64,000 nucleotides of DNA from Planctomycetota bacterium (GCA_003669585.1 QWOQ01000011.1:248001-312000), one strand, 5' to 3'. Counted from the first letter of the stretch, positions 1 through 9,222 are shown. The notes: generated from the sequence alone by a model not told the origin. Program-made: numbers and translations.

Positions 1-1332
1 GTCGAAACGTTTGATGCAGTGATCGTGAATCTGTATCCATTTAAGAATGCTGTGGCATCACCGGAATGCTCCGCTGAAGAAGCGATAGAGTTGATCGACA
101 TTGGCGGTCCGAGTCTTGTGCGAGCTGCCGCAAAGAACCATGCCTTCACCGCAGTGCTTACGAGTCCTCATCAGTACGACACTTTTCTCGAAGCTCTTGA
201 GCGTGGCGGAACAACGCTTCTAGAACGGCGTTTGATGGCAGCGGCAGCATTTGAGTGCACTGCTGAATACGACCGAACGATTGCAAATTGGATGGCGTGT
301 TATGCCGGGGTTGGAACGTCGAACAGAACACAGGTGCAAGAGGCGGTTGGATCACAGGAAATTGGCTTGCCGGAAAAATTCACGCTCGAATTGGAGCGTC
401 GATTACCACTGCGATACGGTGAAAACCCTCATCAGTCAGCGGCATTCTACGCCCCGGTTGGTACGGCTTATGGCATTGCAGGAGCCAGACAAATTTCCGG
501 GAAAGAACTTTCCTACAACAATATTGCAGATCTGGATGCCGCAACTCGGCTTGCGTCACTGTTCAAGGATCCATCAGCGATTGTCGTAAAACATACAAAT
601 CCCTGCGGAGCTGCCAGCGCAGAACTTCTGCGAAATGCCCTTGCCGATGCGATGGCCGCCGATCCATTGAGTGCATTCGGCTCGGTTGTTGCAGTCAATC
701 GCACGTTTGATAGAGATTCTGCAGAGATGCTTCTTGAACCCGGACTTTTTATCGAAGTGATTGCAGCGCCGGCGTTCGAACCAGCTGCCATTGAACTTCT
801 CACCACACGGCCAGCGTGGAAAGCAAACGTTCGATTAGTAGAACTCTCAGGAGAGAATCTGTGGAAGGCAACCGAGGGACTTGAACTTCAAGCCGTTGCA
901 GGAGGGCTGTTGGCCCAAAGGCCAGATGACCGATTTGATGAAATGAATGAATGGCGACTGGTAACAGAAACACAAGTTCCAGATGCGTTGGTCCGATCGC
1001 TGGAGTTTGCATTCACGATCGTAAGACGTCTCACAAGCAATGCAATTGCCGTGTGCCGCGGTACGAGTCTGATCGGAGCAGGAGTTGGACAGACCAGTCG
1101 AGTCGATGCAGTACGACACGCACTTGAAAAAGCTCGATCCAAATCACATGGCGCTGTGCTTGCTTCTGATGCGTTCTTTCCGTTTCCAGATTCGATTGAA
1201 CTTGCGGCAAAAGCAGGCATTGCAGCCATTATTCAGCCGGGTGGCTCGAAGCGGGACTCTGAGGTTATCGCAACTGCCAATGCGGTTGGTATTCCGATGA
1301 TTTTCACATCTCGTAGACACTTTCGTCATTAG
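1..1332 (+). CDS. purH: Bifunctional AICAR formyltransferase / IMP cyclohydrolase (5' truncated by window)
   Basis: This enzyme catalyses the last two steps of IMP synthesis in the cytoplasm. The reading frame is open from base 1, so the gene begins upstream; 443 residues are visible of roughly 510-520 usual for PurH, so about 70-80 N-terminal residues are missing. The visible start matches the MGS-like cyclohydrolase domain (VNLYPF, IDIGGPSLVRAAAKNH). The transformylase half carries the family signatures SGKELSYNNIADLDAA and KHTNPCGAA. The C-terminus ends in the typical FTSRRHFRH motif, so the 3' end is intact. trpC follows on the same strand after a 72-base gap that holds its own promoter-like sequence, so the two are probably not one transcription unit. 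Identification is firm. Confidence 0.96.
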   Translation, partial: VETFDAVIVNLYPFKNAVASPECSAEEAIELIDIGGPSLVRAAAKNHAFTAVLTSPHQYDTFLEALERGGTTLLERRLMAAAAFECTAEYDRTIANWMACYAGVGTSNRTQVQEAVGSQEIGLPEKFTLELERRLPLRYGENPHQSAAFYAPVGTAYGIAGARQISGKELSYNNIADLDAATRLASLFKDPSAIVVKHTNPCGAASAELLRNALADAMAADPLSAFGSVVAVNRTFDRDSAEMLLEPGLFIEVIAAPAFEPAAIELLTTRPAWKANVRLVELSGENLWKATEGLELQAVAGGLLAQRPDDRFDEMNEWRLVTETQVPDALVRSLEFAFTIVRRLTSNAIAVCRGTSLIGAGVGQTSRVDAVRHALEKARSKSHGAVLASDAFFPFPDSIELAAKAGIAAIIQPGGSKRDSEVIATANAVGIPMIFTSRRHFRH

Positions 1333-1351
1333 GACTGTGCCTGTCGATGTT

Positions 1352-1380
1352 TTGACAACCAAGTGCGTCAAGACTGAAAT
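1352..1380 (+). promoter_or_regulatory. Sigma-70-like promoter upstream of trpC
   Basis: A perfect TTGACA box at 1352-1357 is followed after exactly 17 bases by TGAAAT at 1375-1380 (four of six matches to TATAAT). The box pair ends 24 bases before the trpC ATG at 1405. The spacing and the perfect -35 box make it one of the best promoter candidates in the window. It would transcribe trpC independently of purH. Confidence 0.5.
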
Positions 1381-1404
1381 GCAAAAGCGGAGAATCTGTT
1401 ACGC

Positions 1405-2202
1405 ATGGTGACGTTGCTTGAAAAAATTGTTGCTCGCAAACAACGTGAGATCGCGACGGCTCGCGAACGAGTGAGCGAAGCGGAGCTTGAATCTGTCATT
1501 GAGCAGTCGCCCCCTCCGATTGATTTCTTTGGTGCGTTATCCGCCCCAGGTCCGATTCGGCTGATTGCAGAATTCAAGCGGAAGAGTCCTTCCGCAGGAT
1601 CAATTCGTCCTGGTGCAGTGGTCGAAGATATTGCTCGGGCGTATGCATCAGCTGGAGCATCAGCACTGAGCATTCTCACGGATGCAGATGATTTCGGAGG
1701 TTCTCTCGACGACCTGTCTGCCGCAAAAAGATCGGTAGCGCTGCCGATCTTGCGGAAAGAATTCATCGTCGATCGCTATCAAGTACTCGAAGCGCGTGCC
1801 GCTGGGGCTGATGCGGTCTTGCTGATCGCAGAGTGCCTCGACGACTGTCGCCTTCGCAGTCTCTATCGCGAGATTCTTACTCTAGGCATGACACCCTTGG
1901 TAGAGCTGCACTCGCAGGATCATCTTTCGCGAGTGCTCGACATTGGTGCCACTCTCATTGGCATCAATAATCGAGATCTCCATACAATGACAACGCGTTT
2001 GGAACACGTTCTTGAACTGTGCGATAAAGTTCCCCGTGCATGCGTGATCGTGGCTGAGAGTGGGATCCGTTCACGCGAGGATGTCGAACGACTGCAAAAC
2101 GCTGGTATATCCGCCATGCTCGTGGGCGAATCGCTTCTTCGATCGGCCGATCCTGGTAAAGCGGCGGCCATGCTTTTGGGTTACGACGGTTCCGGTTCCT
2201 GA
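1405..2202 (+). CDS. trpC: Indole-3-glycerol phosphate synthase
   Basis: The 265-residue product is the usual length for a monofunctional TrpC, the TIM-barrel enzyme that closes the indole ring in tryptophan biosynthesis. Visible family motifs are IAEFKRKSPSAGSI (catalytic lysine), LRKEFIVDRYQVLEARAAGADAVLL, LIGINNRDLHT and VIVAESGI near the C-terminus. The ATG at 1405 is the natural start, directly before the typical MVTLLEKIVARKQREI opening. No other trp genes are adjacent, so the pathway is dispersed here. The 3' end overlaps the convergent response-regulator gene by 22 bases. Confidence 0.96.
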   Translation: MVTLLEKIVARKQREIATARERVSEAELESVIEQSPPPIDFFGALSAPGPIRLIAEFKRKSPSAGSIRPGAVVEDIARAYASAGASALSILTDADDFGGSLDDLSAAKRSVALPILRKEFIVDRYQVLEARAAGADAVLLIAECLDDCRLRSLYREILTLGMTPLVELHSQDHLSRVLDIGATLIGINNRDLHTMTTRLEHVLELCDKVPRACVIVAESGIRSREDVERLQNAGISAMLVGESLLRSADPGKAAAMLLGYDGSGS

Positions 2203-2927
2203 GCCGAGGAGGAGTCGTACACAAAGCGATATCCCATGCCTCGCACTGACACAAAATGGACAGGCTTGGATGGATCTTTCTCGAAGTATCGACGTAGGTT
2301 GTGCATAAACGTGTCAACGGTGCGAGTTGAACTGGCATGACGCATGCCCCAAACGCGTTCCAAAAGTTCTGCTCTCGAAACCACAGAGCCTTCGTGTTCG
2401 ATGAGATAGCGTAGGAGCTTCATTTCCAAAGCGGTGAGTTTCACAAGCTGGGAGTTGACGCGAACTTCCCAAGAGTCGAAATTTATTTCAGCGGAACCGA
2501 ATCGCCGTATTTCTTGTTTTTCCAGAACGGAAGAAGACTCAACCTCAGTTGGAACGCGTTTGGATCGCTGGAGAAGATTACGTACCACAGAGAGAAGCTC
2601 GTTAAGATCAAAAGGTTTTTGCAAATAGACATCAGTTCCGGCATCAAAGCCACGAATTCTATCTTCCACAAGCGTGCGAGCCGTGAGCATTAAAATAGGA
2701 ACCTGATTTGCGTCGGATCGAATTGATTCGCAGACTGCGTAACCGCTCATGCCAGGCAGCATCAGATCCAAAATAACAAGGTCTGGCGCGGGCTGAGCTT
2801 CTGCAATAAACAGTAGTGCGGCAGGCCCATCCGCAGCAGTAAGAACGCAGTAGCCCTCCGCCTCAAGGTTGAACTTAATTCCCACGGCCAAGTGTTCTTC
2901 GTCTTCGACGATCAGAATGGTGGGCAT
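2181..2927 (-). CDS. OmpR/PhoB-family response regulator (orphan)
   Basis: The 248-residue product is a two-domain transcription factor. Residues 1-120 form a receiver domain with the acidic pocket (E8, D9), the phospho-acceptor D54 in VILDLMLPG, T82 and the conserved K104 (LQKP). The C-terminal half is an OmpR winged helix (LTALEMKLLRYLIEHEGSVVSRAELLERVW ... TVDTFMHNLRRYFE ... VRGMGYRF). The ATG at 2927 is chosen because MPTILIVEDEE is the canonical receiver opening; an upstream extension to 3092 has no family match. No histidine kinase lies in the window, so its partner and targets are unknown. A perfect inverted repeat sits 37-55 bases upstream of the start and may be an autoregulatory site (inference). 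Confidence 0.9.
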   Translation of the reverse strand: MPTILIVEDEEHLAVGIKFNLEAEGYCVLTAADGPAALLFIAEAQPAPDLVILDLMLPGMSGYAVCESIRSDANQVPILMLTARTLVEDRIRGFDAGTDVYLQKPFDLNELLSVVRNLLQRSKRVPTEVESSSVLEKQEIRRFGSAEINFDSWEVRVNSQLVKLTALEMKLLRYLIEHEGSVVSRAELLERVWGMRHASSTRTVDTFMHNLRRYFEKDPSKPVHFVSVRGMGYRFVYDSSSAQEPEPS

Positions 2928-2963
2928 GGTGAGTGACGGCTCAGAAAAAGAAAGCGAACGATC

Positions 2964-2982
2964 GCACGTACCCAATACGTGC
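2964..2982. promoter_or_regulatory. Inverted repeat (GCACGTA-N5-TACGTGC) upstream of the response regulator
   Basis: Seven-base arms, GCACGTA and TACGTGC, are perfectly complementary and separated by CCCAA. The element lies 37 to 55 bases upstream of the response-regulator ATG at 2927 on the minus strand. A TATCAT hexamer (minus strand) lies just upstream of it. The symmetry and position fit a dimer-binding operator, but a small RNA hairpin in the leader is equally possible from sequence alone. Confidence 0.4.
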
Positions 2983-3104
2983 TGCATTCCTTTTATGATA
3001 AAGAGACAGCCAAGAGATGTGTTATGAAAGAAAGTATTTTGGCCGAACGAGCGACGTTCGTGACCGAGGGTGATGGAAGAGCGGACACACACCAGGTCTT
3101 GTGT

Positions 3105-4142
3105 TTAACGGGCAAGTACCGGCCTGTTTTTTGCTGATCGGGCATAACCATGCTCGAGAAACCAGTGCCACGTGTCGATGACGGTGGTTTCAAATGATCG
3201 GCAATGATACCCCAGTTCTGTAACGGCCCGATTCGATGAAAAATTATGGGCGAGCATCGACATCTCGGTTGCAACAGAATTTATTGGCATTTCATGACCT
3301 ACCACCATGCCGACAAGATCACCAATGCGTCCAAAGACCCGCGTGATCTGCGGATGTGCACATCCCAGCGGCTGCATTTTTTCGGCAACACGGGCAAAGC
3401 ATCGCCATGCTTCGAGATAGGTTCGAGGATGTCCTCCGAGGATATACCGTCGGCCGGTAATCCCTCGGTGTGCAGCAGCCAGAATCCCTTCTGCCACATC
3501 CCGAACGTCCGCAAAGTCGTTTGAGCCGCTTGGCGCAAATACGCCCCAGCCGGAACCTACTTCAAGCAGCATTCGTCCGCTTGAAGGTTTCCAATCCCAT
3601 GGTCCGAGCATAAAAACGGGATTGACGATGACCGCATCGAGACCACGATCTATTTCCTCAAGCACAACCTGTTCGGCTTCACGTTTGGTAACAACGTAGG
3701 GACATTCGAGAAGGCCTTCTTTTGGAGTTTCCTCATCGGAGAGGTGTCCATCGTGGCGCAAACCCAAAGCATCAACGCTTGAAATATGAATCATTCTTGC
3801 ACCGGCATGGCGAGCCGCTCTCGCGATTCGTCGAGTGCCTTCAACATTCACATGGCGCATTGTCTCAAGTCCGCATCGTCCTACTGCAACGGTTGCTGCA
3901 GCATGGATCACAAGCGACGCTCCCTCACACGCTTCGTCGATAACTTTTTGGTCATCAAGTGAACCCTCAAAACGTTCAACGGACAAACCCTCAAAAGCCT
4001 TATTAAACGCGGGGCTCTTTGGACGGACAAGCACGCTCGACATCCGTCCTTGTGAAGCGAGCAGACGAACGATGTTATTTCCCACAAGTCCTGTGGCGCC
4101 GGTCACAAAGCAGTCTGTGGATCGTGTTCGAGGAGTCATCAT
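3105..4142 (-). CDS. NAD(P)-dependent epimerase/dehydratase (extended SDR family)
   Basis: The 345-residue product has the extended short-chain dehydrogenase layout. The Rossmann motif TGATGLVG is at residues 14-21, a D-rich turn (FEGSLDD) follows, VIHAAA is near residue 80, ISS lies at 120-122, and the catalytic pair Y149-x3-K153 is in YVVTK. It resembles dihydroflavonol-reductase-like and hopanoid-associated sugar epimerase (HpnA-type) proteins, and the substrate cannot be read from sequence. The reading frame extends to 4457, but the family-like opening begins at the double ATG 4142/4139. The longer form would also overlap the divergent acetyltransferase gene, so the shorter start is preferred. 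No pathway neighbours are visible. Confidence 0.88.
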   Translation of the reverse strand: MMTPRTRSTDCFVTGATGLVGNNIVRLLASQGRMSSVLVRPKSPAFNKAFEGLSVERFEGSLDDQKVIDEACEGASLVIHAAATVAVGRCGLETMRHVNVEGTRRIARAARHAGARMIHISSVDALGLRHDGHLSDEETPKEGLLECPYVVTKREAEQVVLEEIDRGLDAVIVNPVFMLGPWDWKPSSGRMLLEVGSGWGVFAPSGSNDFADVRDVAEGILAAAHRGITGRRYILGGHPRTYLEAWRCFARVAEKMQPLGCAHPQITRVFGRIGDLVGMVVGHEMPINSVATEMSMLAHNFSSNRAVTELGYHCRSFETTVIDTWHWFLEHGYARSAKNRPVLAR

Positions 4143-4450
4143 GGGAAAAAAACTCTGCAAACTCGAGAGAGAAGGTCGTGAAAAGAGGGCGGAGGAAGGG
4201 GCCAAAGGTTTCAATTGCAGCGGCCAATTCATCTCCTCAACCCTACTCTCAAAAAGTGAGATCGGCAGGCAAGATGTTTTTTTCCAATATTTCCTGAAAA
4301 AAAGACGCCGTTGACACTCTGTGCCGGTGTCTTGAAGATGGGTTCTTGGAAATGAAAAATTGATGTGTAAGTCGTTGTTGGGCCTCGTTTTTAGAGAGGC
4401 TCTACTCGCGTCGCAAAAACCCCGTAGGCCTTTGTTTTGTGGAGTGATGC
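4143..4450. other. Divergent intergenic region (308 bases)
   Basis: This gap separates the divergent SDR and YghO-like genes. It holds one promoter-like pair for the plus-strand gene (listed separately) and a weak GCCTC/GAGGC stem around 4382-4402. No convincing small gene or RNA was seen. An open frame across it is only the upstream extension of the SDR frame and has no family-like sequence. Confidence 0.5.
4311..4339 (+). promoter_or_regulatory. Possible sigma-70-like promoter upstream of the YghO-like gene
   Basis: A perfect TTGACA at 4311-4316 is followed after 17 bases by GAAGAT at 4334-4339, which matches TATAAT at three positions only. It would give a leader of about 105 bases before the ATG at 4451. 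The -35 box is strong and the -10 box is poor. Confidence 0.3.
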
Positions 4451-5587
4451 ATGGCAAAAATTGATATCGTGCCGGTGCGCGATAGAGCCCTTCAAAAACG
4501 ATTTGTCAGGCTGCCATGGCGGCTGTATCGGGAAGACCCGTGCTGGATTCCACCCCTGATCACGGGGCAGGAAGAGTTGCTCGGTTTCCGTCCTCATCCG
4601 TTCTACGACCGATCGAAAAGCCAATCGTTTCTTGTCACGCGCGGGACCCGCGATGTCGGCAGAATCACCGCAATCGTTAATGTCGGACATGTAGAACGGT
4701 TTAGTGAAAACAGAGGATTCTTTGGTTTTTTTGAATGTGAAGATGACTCTGAAGCAGCCCGGCATCTCTTTGAAGCTGCATCAACATGGCTTCACGATCA
4801 GGGGATGGACACCATTCGCGGGCCGGTGAATCCATCACTGAACTACGAATGTGGATTGCTAATAGAAGGCTTTCACACCCCGCCTTTTTTTATGATGACA
4901 CACAATCTCCCTTACTACGCAAAACTTGTGGAGTCATGTGGGTTTGAAAAAATCGAAGATCTCTATGCCTTCTGGGGAGAGATGTCGATGCTTGAATCGC
5001 TCGATACCAAGCTTGCCGTAATGGTAGAAGGCGTCAAGGAAAGATTTGGCGTTGTTGTACGCCCCCTCGATCGCAGTCGTTTTGAAGAAGAAGTAAGGAT
5101 GTTCCTTGATATCTACAACTCAAGTCTTGGCGGAACATGGGGATTCGTGCCGCTGTCTGACCGGGAAGTTCGACACATTGCGGCAAGCCTCAAGCATTTA
5201 ATCGTTCCCGAACTGGCACTCGTGGCGGAGGTGGACGGAAAGCCGATCGGATCGGTCATCTGCCTTCTCGATTACAACGAACGAATCAAAAAAATTGATG
5301 GAAAACTTTTTCCATTCGGATTTCTTCGACTGTTGTGGAACAAAAAAGGAATCAAACGCATGCGGGCGATTAGCACCAATGTGGTTCCTGAATATCAAGC
5401 ATGGGGAATCGGTTTGGTGCTTCACGCAAGCCTCGTTCCGCGTCTTGAAAAATGGGGAATGAAGGAAGCCGAATTTTCATGGGTACTCGAATCGAATCAT
5501 CTCTCCAAACGCACGCTTGAACGTGGAGGCGCGGTTGTGACGAAGAAATACCGGATTTATCAAGACGATCCGCCGAGGAAAAATTGA
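4451..5587 (+). CDS. GNAT-superfamily-like protein (YghO type)
   Basis: The 378-residue product opens with VPVRDRALQKRFVRLPWRLYREDPCWIPPL, the hallmark of the YghO-like family annotated as putative N-acetyltransferases. Other shared features are the RG.VNPS.N motif near residue 125 (IRGPVNPSLNYECG), the FFMMTHN stretch, and a C-terminal GNAT-like half (TNVVPEYQAWGIGLVLHASLVPRLEKWGMKEAEFSWVLESN) that would bind acyl-CoA. The substrate is unknown. Cytoplasmic location is expected, since no signal peptide or membrane segment is seen. It is divergent from the SDR gene and convergent with the ygiQ-like gene, so it is probably a single-gene unit. Confidence 0.82.
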   Translation: MAKIDIVPVRDRALQKRFVRLPWRLYREDPCWIPPLITGQEELLGFRPHPFYDRSKSQSFLVTRGTRDVGRITAIVNVGHVERFSENRGFFGFFECEDDSEAARHLFEAASTWLHDQGMDTIRGPVNPSLNYECGLLIEGFHTPPFFMMTHNLPYYAKLVESCGFEKIEDLYAFWGEMSMLESLDTKLAVMVEGVKERFGVVVRPLDRSRFEEEVRMFLDIYNSSLGGTWGFVPLSDREVRHIAASLKHLIVPELALVAEVDGKPIGSVICLLDYNERIKKIDGKLFPFGFLRLLWNKKGIKRMRAISTNVVPEYQAWGIGLVLHASLVPRLEKWGMKEAEFSWVLESNHLSKRTLERGGAVVTKKYRIYQDDPPRKN

Positions 5588-5618
5588 GAGTAACGAAATC
5601 ACAAAAACTGTCTGAGAA

Positions 5619-7748
5619 TTAGCGTTTGAGTCGTCCATGGCCTGGCCGCTGTGGACGGTACCCAACACTTTTGCTGCGAGTCGCTCGCTTGTTTTGAGAA
5701 TGCGGGGCGTTTGAAGAGGCGGGGTTTTCCGGTGTGAGCACGGCCCCTGGACCACTTCTCAGGTGATCTCCTGAAACCTCATCTGTCCGCCGGTGGTTGG
5801 CCTCCCGGCGTTTTGCGTCGAGGGCCTCTGCTGGAGGAAATGAAGCGATGAGGCAGTCGCATCCGTTGCCAATGAGATCACTGCGGCCAGCTTGTTCGAG
5901 CGCACGGCGAACAAGAAAATAATTTTCCGGCTTAAAAAACTGTAGAAGTGCCCTTTGGATGCGCCGATCTTTGAGGCCTTTTTGGATTTTTACAGGCTTG
6001 CGTGTCATTGGATCAATGCCTGTGTGATACATGCACGCGGCAATATCGAACGGACTTGGAATAAAATCCTGAACTTGATCGGGTTTATAGCCGTTGCGTT
6101 TTAGAAAAAGCGCAAGATCGATCATCTCTTCGACCCCGCTTCCGGGATGGCTGGAAATAAAGTAAGGCACCGTAAACTGTTTTTTCCCAACTCGACGACT
6201 GGCAGCTTGAAAGGCTTTATCAAATTCAAGGTAGTCGTCCGCAGCAGGTTTTTTCATCAGCGAGAGCACTTCCGGATCAACATGCTCAGGCGCAACTTTG
6301 AGGTGTCCGCCAACATGGTGTTCAGCAAGTTCTCGGAGGTACTCCGGATCGCGTCTGGCCAGATCCATGCGTACGCCACTGGCGACAAGAACGCGTTTTA
6401 CTCCCGGGACGTTACGAGCGTCATGCATCACTTTCCGAAGCGGACCGTGATCTGTTCCCAGCAGTTTGCAAACCGTGGGATGCACGCAGGAGAGCCTTCG
6501 GCATTTGGCTTCGATTTCAGGACGCGTGCAACGCATCTGATACATGTTTGCGGTCGGACCTCCAATGTCGGATATCGTGCCCTTAAAAGATGGGTCGGAT
6601 ACCATTCGTGTTACTTCCGAGATGACCGACTCGCGACTGCGGCTTTGGATAATCCGTCCTTCATGAGCGGTAATCGAGCAGAACGTGCATCCACCGAAGC
6701 AGCCTCGCATGATCTGCACGCTGTCTCGCACGACTTCCCATGCAGGAATCCTTGCAGCGCCGTACACGGGATGCGGTTTGCGTGTATACGGCAACGCATA
6801 GACCTGATCCATTTCTGTTTCAACAAGCGGAAGATTTGGAGGATTTACGACAATGGTTTCTCGGCCGTATCGCTGTACAAGTCTTCGAGCATTATGAGGA
6901 TTTGTTTCAAGATGAGAGATCTTCGTCATCTCACAAAATGCAAGTGGATCTCGTACAACTTTTTCAAAATCTGGAAGTTCAACGGTACCGTCTCCAGATG
7001 GAGCGGATTCGCTCGCACCAAGTCGATACGCTATGCCACGCAGATCGCGGAGGCTCTTGATATCTGCTCCATGAGCCAATCGGCCAGCGATTTCAAGAAT
7101 AGTGCGTTCGCCCATGCCGAAAACAACGAGATCCGCTTTTGAGTCGAGCAAGATGGAACGACGAACGGTGTCACTCCAGTAGTCGTAATGTGCAAGACGT
7201 CGAAGACTGGCTTCGACTCCACCAGCAATGATGGGCACTCCCCGAAACGCTTCGCGAGCCCGCTGGCAGTAGGCAAGAGTTGCGCGATCGGGTCTGCGTC
7301 CAATCGCTGCATCGGGTGAGTAGGCATCGTCATTTCGAACTTTTCGGCTCGCTGTGTAATGATTGATCATCGAATCCATGTTGCCAGCAGAAATACCCCA
7401 AAAGAGTTTCGGTCGACCAAATTCGAGCCACGGTGTACACGAACTCCAATCGGGCTGCGCGAGAACAGCGACACGGTATCCGGCTGCTTCGAGTAATCGC
7501 GAAATCAGTCCGTTTGCAAAACTTGGATGATCAACGTAGGCGTCACCAGTCACAAGAACGACATCGACCTGATCCCATCCGCGAGCAAGCATTTCCTCAC
7601 GGGAAACCGGAAGCGGAGGCCGTGGTGCACAATCGAGGACCAGGGGAAGTCGATCGCAAGGGGAGTCTTGCTGAGTCAGTATGGGCAACGTGATTCGCGC
7701 ACTGCGTGAAGAAGAACCCGAATCGGAAGTGTCGGTACTGGCAAGCAT
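5619..7748 (-). CDS. YgiQ-family radical SAM protein
   Basis: The 709-residue product matches the UPF0313/YgiQ family. It has the N-terminal [26 protein letters not shown] block, the cobalamin-domain-like [19 protein letters not shown] region, and a radical SAM core with three cysteines C350-x3-C354-x2-C357 in [18 protein letters not shown]. The C-terminal DUF3362-like part includes the [19 protein letters not shown] motif and a basic low-complexity tail. The biochemical role of YgiQ is not established. An in-frame TTG at 7769 could add seven residues; the ATG at 7748 is preferred. A LacI-type palindrome lies about 52 bases upstream of this start. Confidence 0.92.
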   Translation of the reverse strand: MLASTDTSDSGSSSRSARITLPILTQQDSPCDRLPLVLDCAPRPPLPVSREEMLARGWDQVDVVLVTGDAYVDHPSFANGLISRLLEAAGYRVAVLAQPDWSSCTPWLEFGRPKLFWGISAGNMDSMINHYTASRKVRNDDAYSPDAAIGRRPDRATLAYCQRAREAFRGVPIIAGGVEASLRRLAHYDYWSDTVRRSILLDSKADLVVFGMGERTILEIAGRLAHGADIKSLRDLRGIAYRLGASESAPSGDGTVELPDFEKVVRDPLAFCEMTKISHLETNPHNARRLVQRYGRETIVVNPPNLPLVETEMDQVYALPYTRKPHPVYGAARIPAWEVVRDSVQIMRGCFGGCTFCSITAHEGRIIQSRSRESVISEVTRMVSDPSFKGTISDIGGPTANMYQMRCTRPEIEAKCRRLSCVHPTVCKLLGTDHGPLRKVMHDARNVPGVKRVLVASGVRMDLARRDPEYLRELAEHHVGGHLKVAPEHVDPEVLSLMKKPAADDYLEFDKAFQAASRRVGKKQFTVPYFISSHPGSGVEEMIDLALFLKRNGYKPDQVQDFIPSPFDIAACMYHTGIDPMTRKPVKIQKGLKDRRIQRALLQFFKPENYFLVRRALEQAGRSDLIGNGCDCLIASFPPAEALDAKRREANHRRTDEVSGDHLRSGPGAVLTPENPASSNAPHSQNKRATRSKSVGYRPQRPGHGRLKR

Positions 7749-8052
7749 GGATTGAGTTATGTGAGGCAAGGAATGACGAGCGAAATTTTTTGAATTTGAA
7801 CGGAAACGTTTACGAAAAATAGTAGTACGGAGATACTTTCAGTCATGAGTCTACCCACGCCCAATCGACGTGCAGATAAAAGTTCGTCAAAGAACCAGAT
7901 TGCTGGCTTTTCAAAGGGGGATGAGGTGCTGGATATCGAACTGATGCATCAGTTCGAACGGTTGGGTGCTATATTCCGCGTGCAGGAATTTGAAACCGCC
8001 TGCCCACAACACCGGATACCCAGGGGCCTTTCACGAGGCTGACGAAGCTGGC
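7749..8052. other. Divergent intergenic region (304 bases) with a possible 65-codon ORF
   Basis: The region lies between the divergent YgiQ-like and HEAT/PDZ genes. It contains a near-perfect LacI/PurR-type palindrome at 7800-7815. An open frame 7845-8042 (plus strand, 65 codons, ATG start) ends 10 bases before the HEAT/PDZ gene. It has no recognisable domain and only a vague GGAGA upstream, so it is not called as a gene. Confidence 0.4.
7800..7815. promoter_or_regulatory. LacI/PurR-type operator-like palindrome
   Basis: The 16 bases at 7800-7815 read CGGAAACGTTTACG flanked by A on both sides. The core AAACGTTT is a perfect palindrome, and the outer CG/CG pairs are also symmetric, giving CGnAAACGTTTnCG. 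This is the shape bound by LacI-family regulators; the E. coli PurR box is ACGCAAACGTTTTCGT. It lies 52 bases upstream of the YgiQ-like start and about 240 upstream of the HEAT/PDZ gene. No LacI-family gene is in the window. Confidence 0.4.
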
Positions 8053-9135
8053 ATGAAAAGAGTATTTACCATCGGCCGACAACGTACACCCCGCCGCTGC
8101 GCGCCCTTGCGTGTGGGTGCAAAATGCAGAGTTGTCATGGTGAGCGTGCTTGTAATCTTTGCGAATGTGTTGTGGTCTTATGAGAGTGCATTTTCGCAGG
8201 AAGCTCGAACCCCGCCGGTCGACGACACGTCTGCAGTTTTAAATGACGAACAGAACAAGTCGCAGCTCGATCGGTGGATCGTACAACTCGACGCCCCACA
8301 GTTTGCTCAGCGTGAATCGGCGACTCGCGCCCTCGTTGAATCTGGTCGGGCGGCCTTTCAGCCCGTCACGTTGGCAATTCATGGAGCAAGTCTAGAAGTA
8401 ACCACTCGCGTAGTTGATATTTTGAGATGCTTTCTAGCTGGTGACGATGCGGAACTTGCTCAGGATGCCGAACGCGTCCTCGAAAAACTTTTTGAGGAAG
8501 GTGATGAAAATACATCACGCTTGGCAGTCGATACGCTCGACTTTCATTCAATGGGCTTGGCGATCAAGGCCAGGGAGAAAATCGAGTCACTCGGAGCAAT
8601 TGTGACAGAGGGATTCATGCCTGACGGTCGACGCGGCCTGCAAGTGGTGATCAATTCATCCTGGCAAGGAACAGTGAATGATTTTAGAGAGCTTCCTCGA
8701 CTCCGTGGAGTTGTTCGCGTTGGAGTTCATGGAGTTCGTTTGCAGGACGAGGCGATTGCCATGCTGAGCAGATTGCGGGATGTCGAAATTCTAGAACTCT
8801 ACGGAACCGGTGCCGGTGATGAGTCGATTGCAAAACTCATCCGCCAACTTCCCAATGCCAAAATAGACATTCGTAAAGGTGGAAAGCTTGGTGTTGGTGG
8901 CCAGCCCATGCTCGGTCCCTGTTTAATCACGCAGATTCAGCAAGGCAGTGCGGCTGAAAAAGCAGGTTTGGAGATTGGTGACGTCGTGCAGGCCATTGAT
9001 GGCGAAGAAATCCCAAACTTTGAGACGCTTTCTGAGAAGGTTGGAAAACACAGCGCCGGCGAAACGATTGCATTAAAAGTCGATCGCAACAACCAGACCA
9101 TCACGCTCAAAGTGAAACTTGGCGGATGGGAGTAA
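8053..9135 (+). CDS. Exported HEAT-like / PDZ-domain protein
   Basis: The 360-residue product begins with a long basic n-region and the hydrophobic stretch VVMVSVLVIFANVLWSYESAFSQ, a likely signal peptide or N-terminal anchor. Next comes an alpha-helical HEAT-like segment (LDAPQFAQRESATRALVESG and repeats to about residue 170), then a leucine-rich-repeat-like stretch (LRGVVRVGVHGVRLQDEAIAMLSRLRDVEILELYGTG). The last 70 or so residues form a PDZ domain (LITQIQQGSAAEKAGLEIGDVVQAIDGEEIPNFETL). No protease domain is present, so it is likely a periplasmic adaptor (inference). The ATG at 8053 starts just before the signal sequence; the frame is open upstream but without family-like sequence. Confidence 0.8.
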   Translation: MKRVFTIGRQRTPRRCAPLRVGAKCRVVMVSVLVIFANVLWSYESAFSQEARTPPVDDTSAVLNDEQNKSQLDRWIVQLDAPQFAQRESATRALVESGRAAFQPVTLAIHGASLEVTTRVVDILRCFLAGDDAELAQDAERVLEKLFEEGDENTSRLAVDTLDFHSMGLAIKAREKIESLGAIVTEGFMPDGRRGLQVVINSSWQGTVNDFRELPRLRGVVRVGVHGVRLQDEAIAMLSRLRDVEILELYGTGAGDESIAKLIRQLPNAKIDIRKGGKLGVGGQPMLGPCLITQIQQGSAAEKAGLEIGDVVQAIDGEEIPNFETLSEKVGKHSAGETIALKVDRNNQTITLKVKLGGWE

Positions 9136-9222
9136 ATGGCTTCATTTTCTTATTGATTGCCACAGTGTTTTCAAAAAAAAGTATCCAAAGGAATCTGAGA
9201 ACACTATTGAGGTAGAGGCTGC

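Noticed and set aside
6147..7142. 331-codon plus-strand frame inside the YgiQ gene
   Set aside because: It is antisense to strongly conserved radical SAM coding sequence and has no domain; the length results from codon bias of the true gene.
7845..8042. 65-codon plus-strand frame ahead of the HEAT/PDZ gene
   Set aside because: Only a vague GGAGA upstream and no known pattern; noted in the intergenic entry but not called as a gene.
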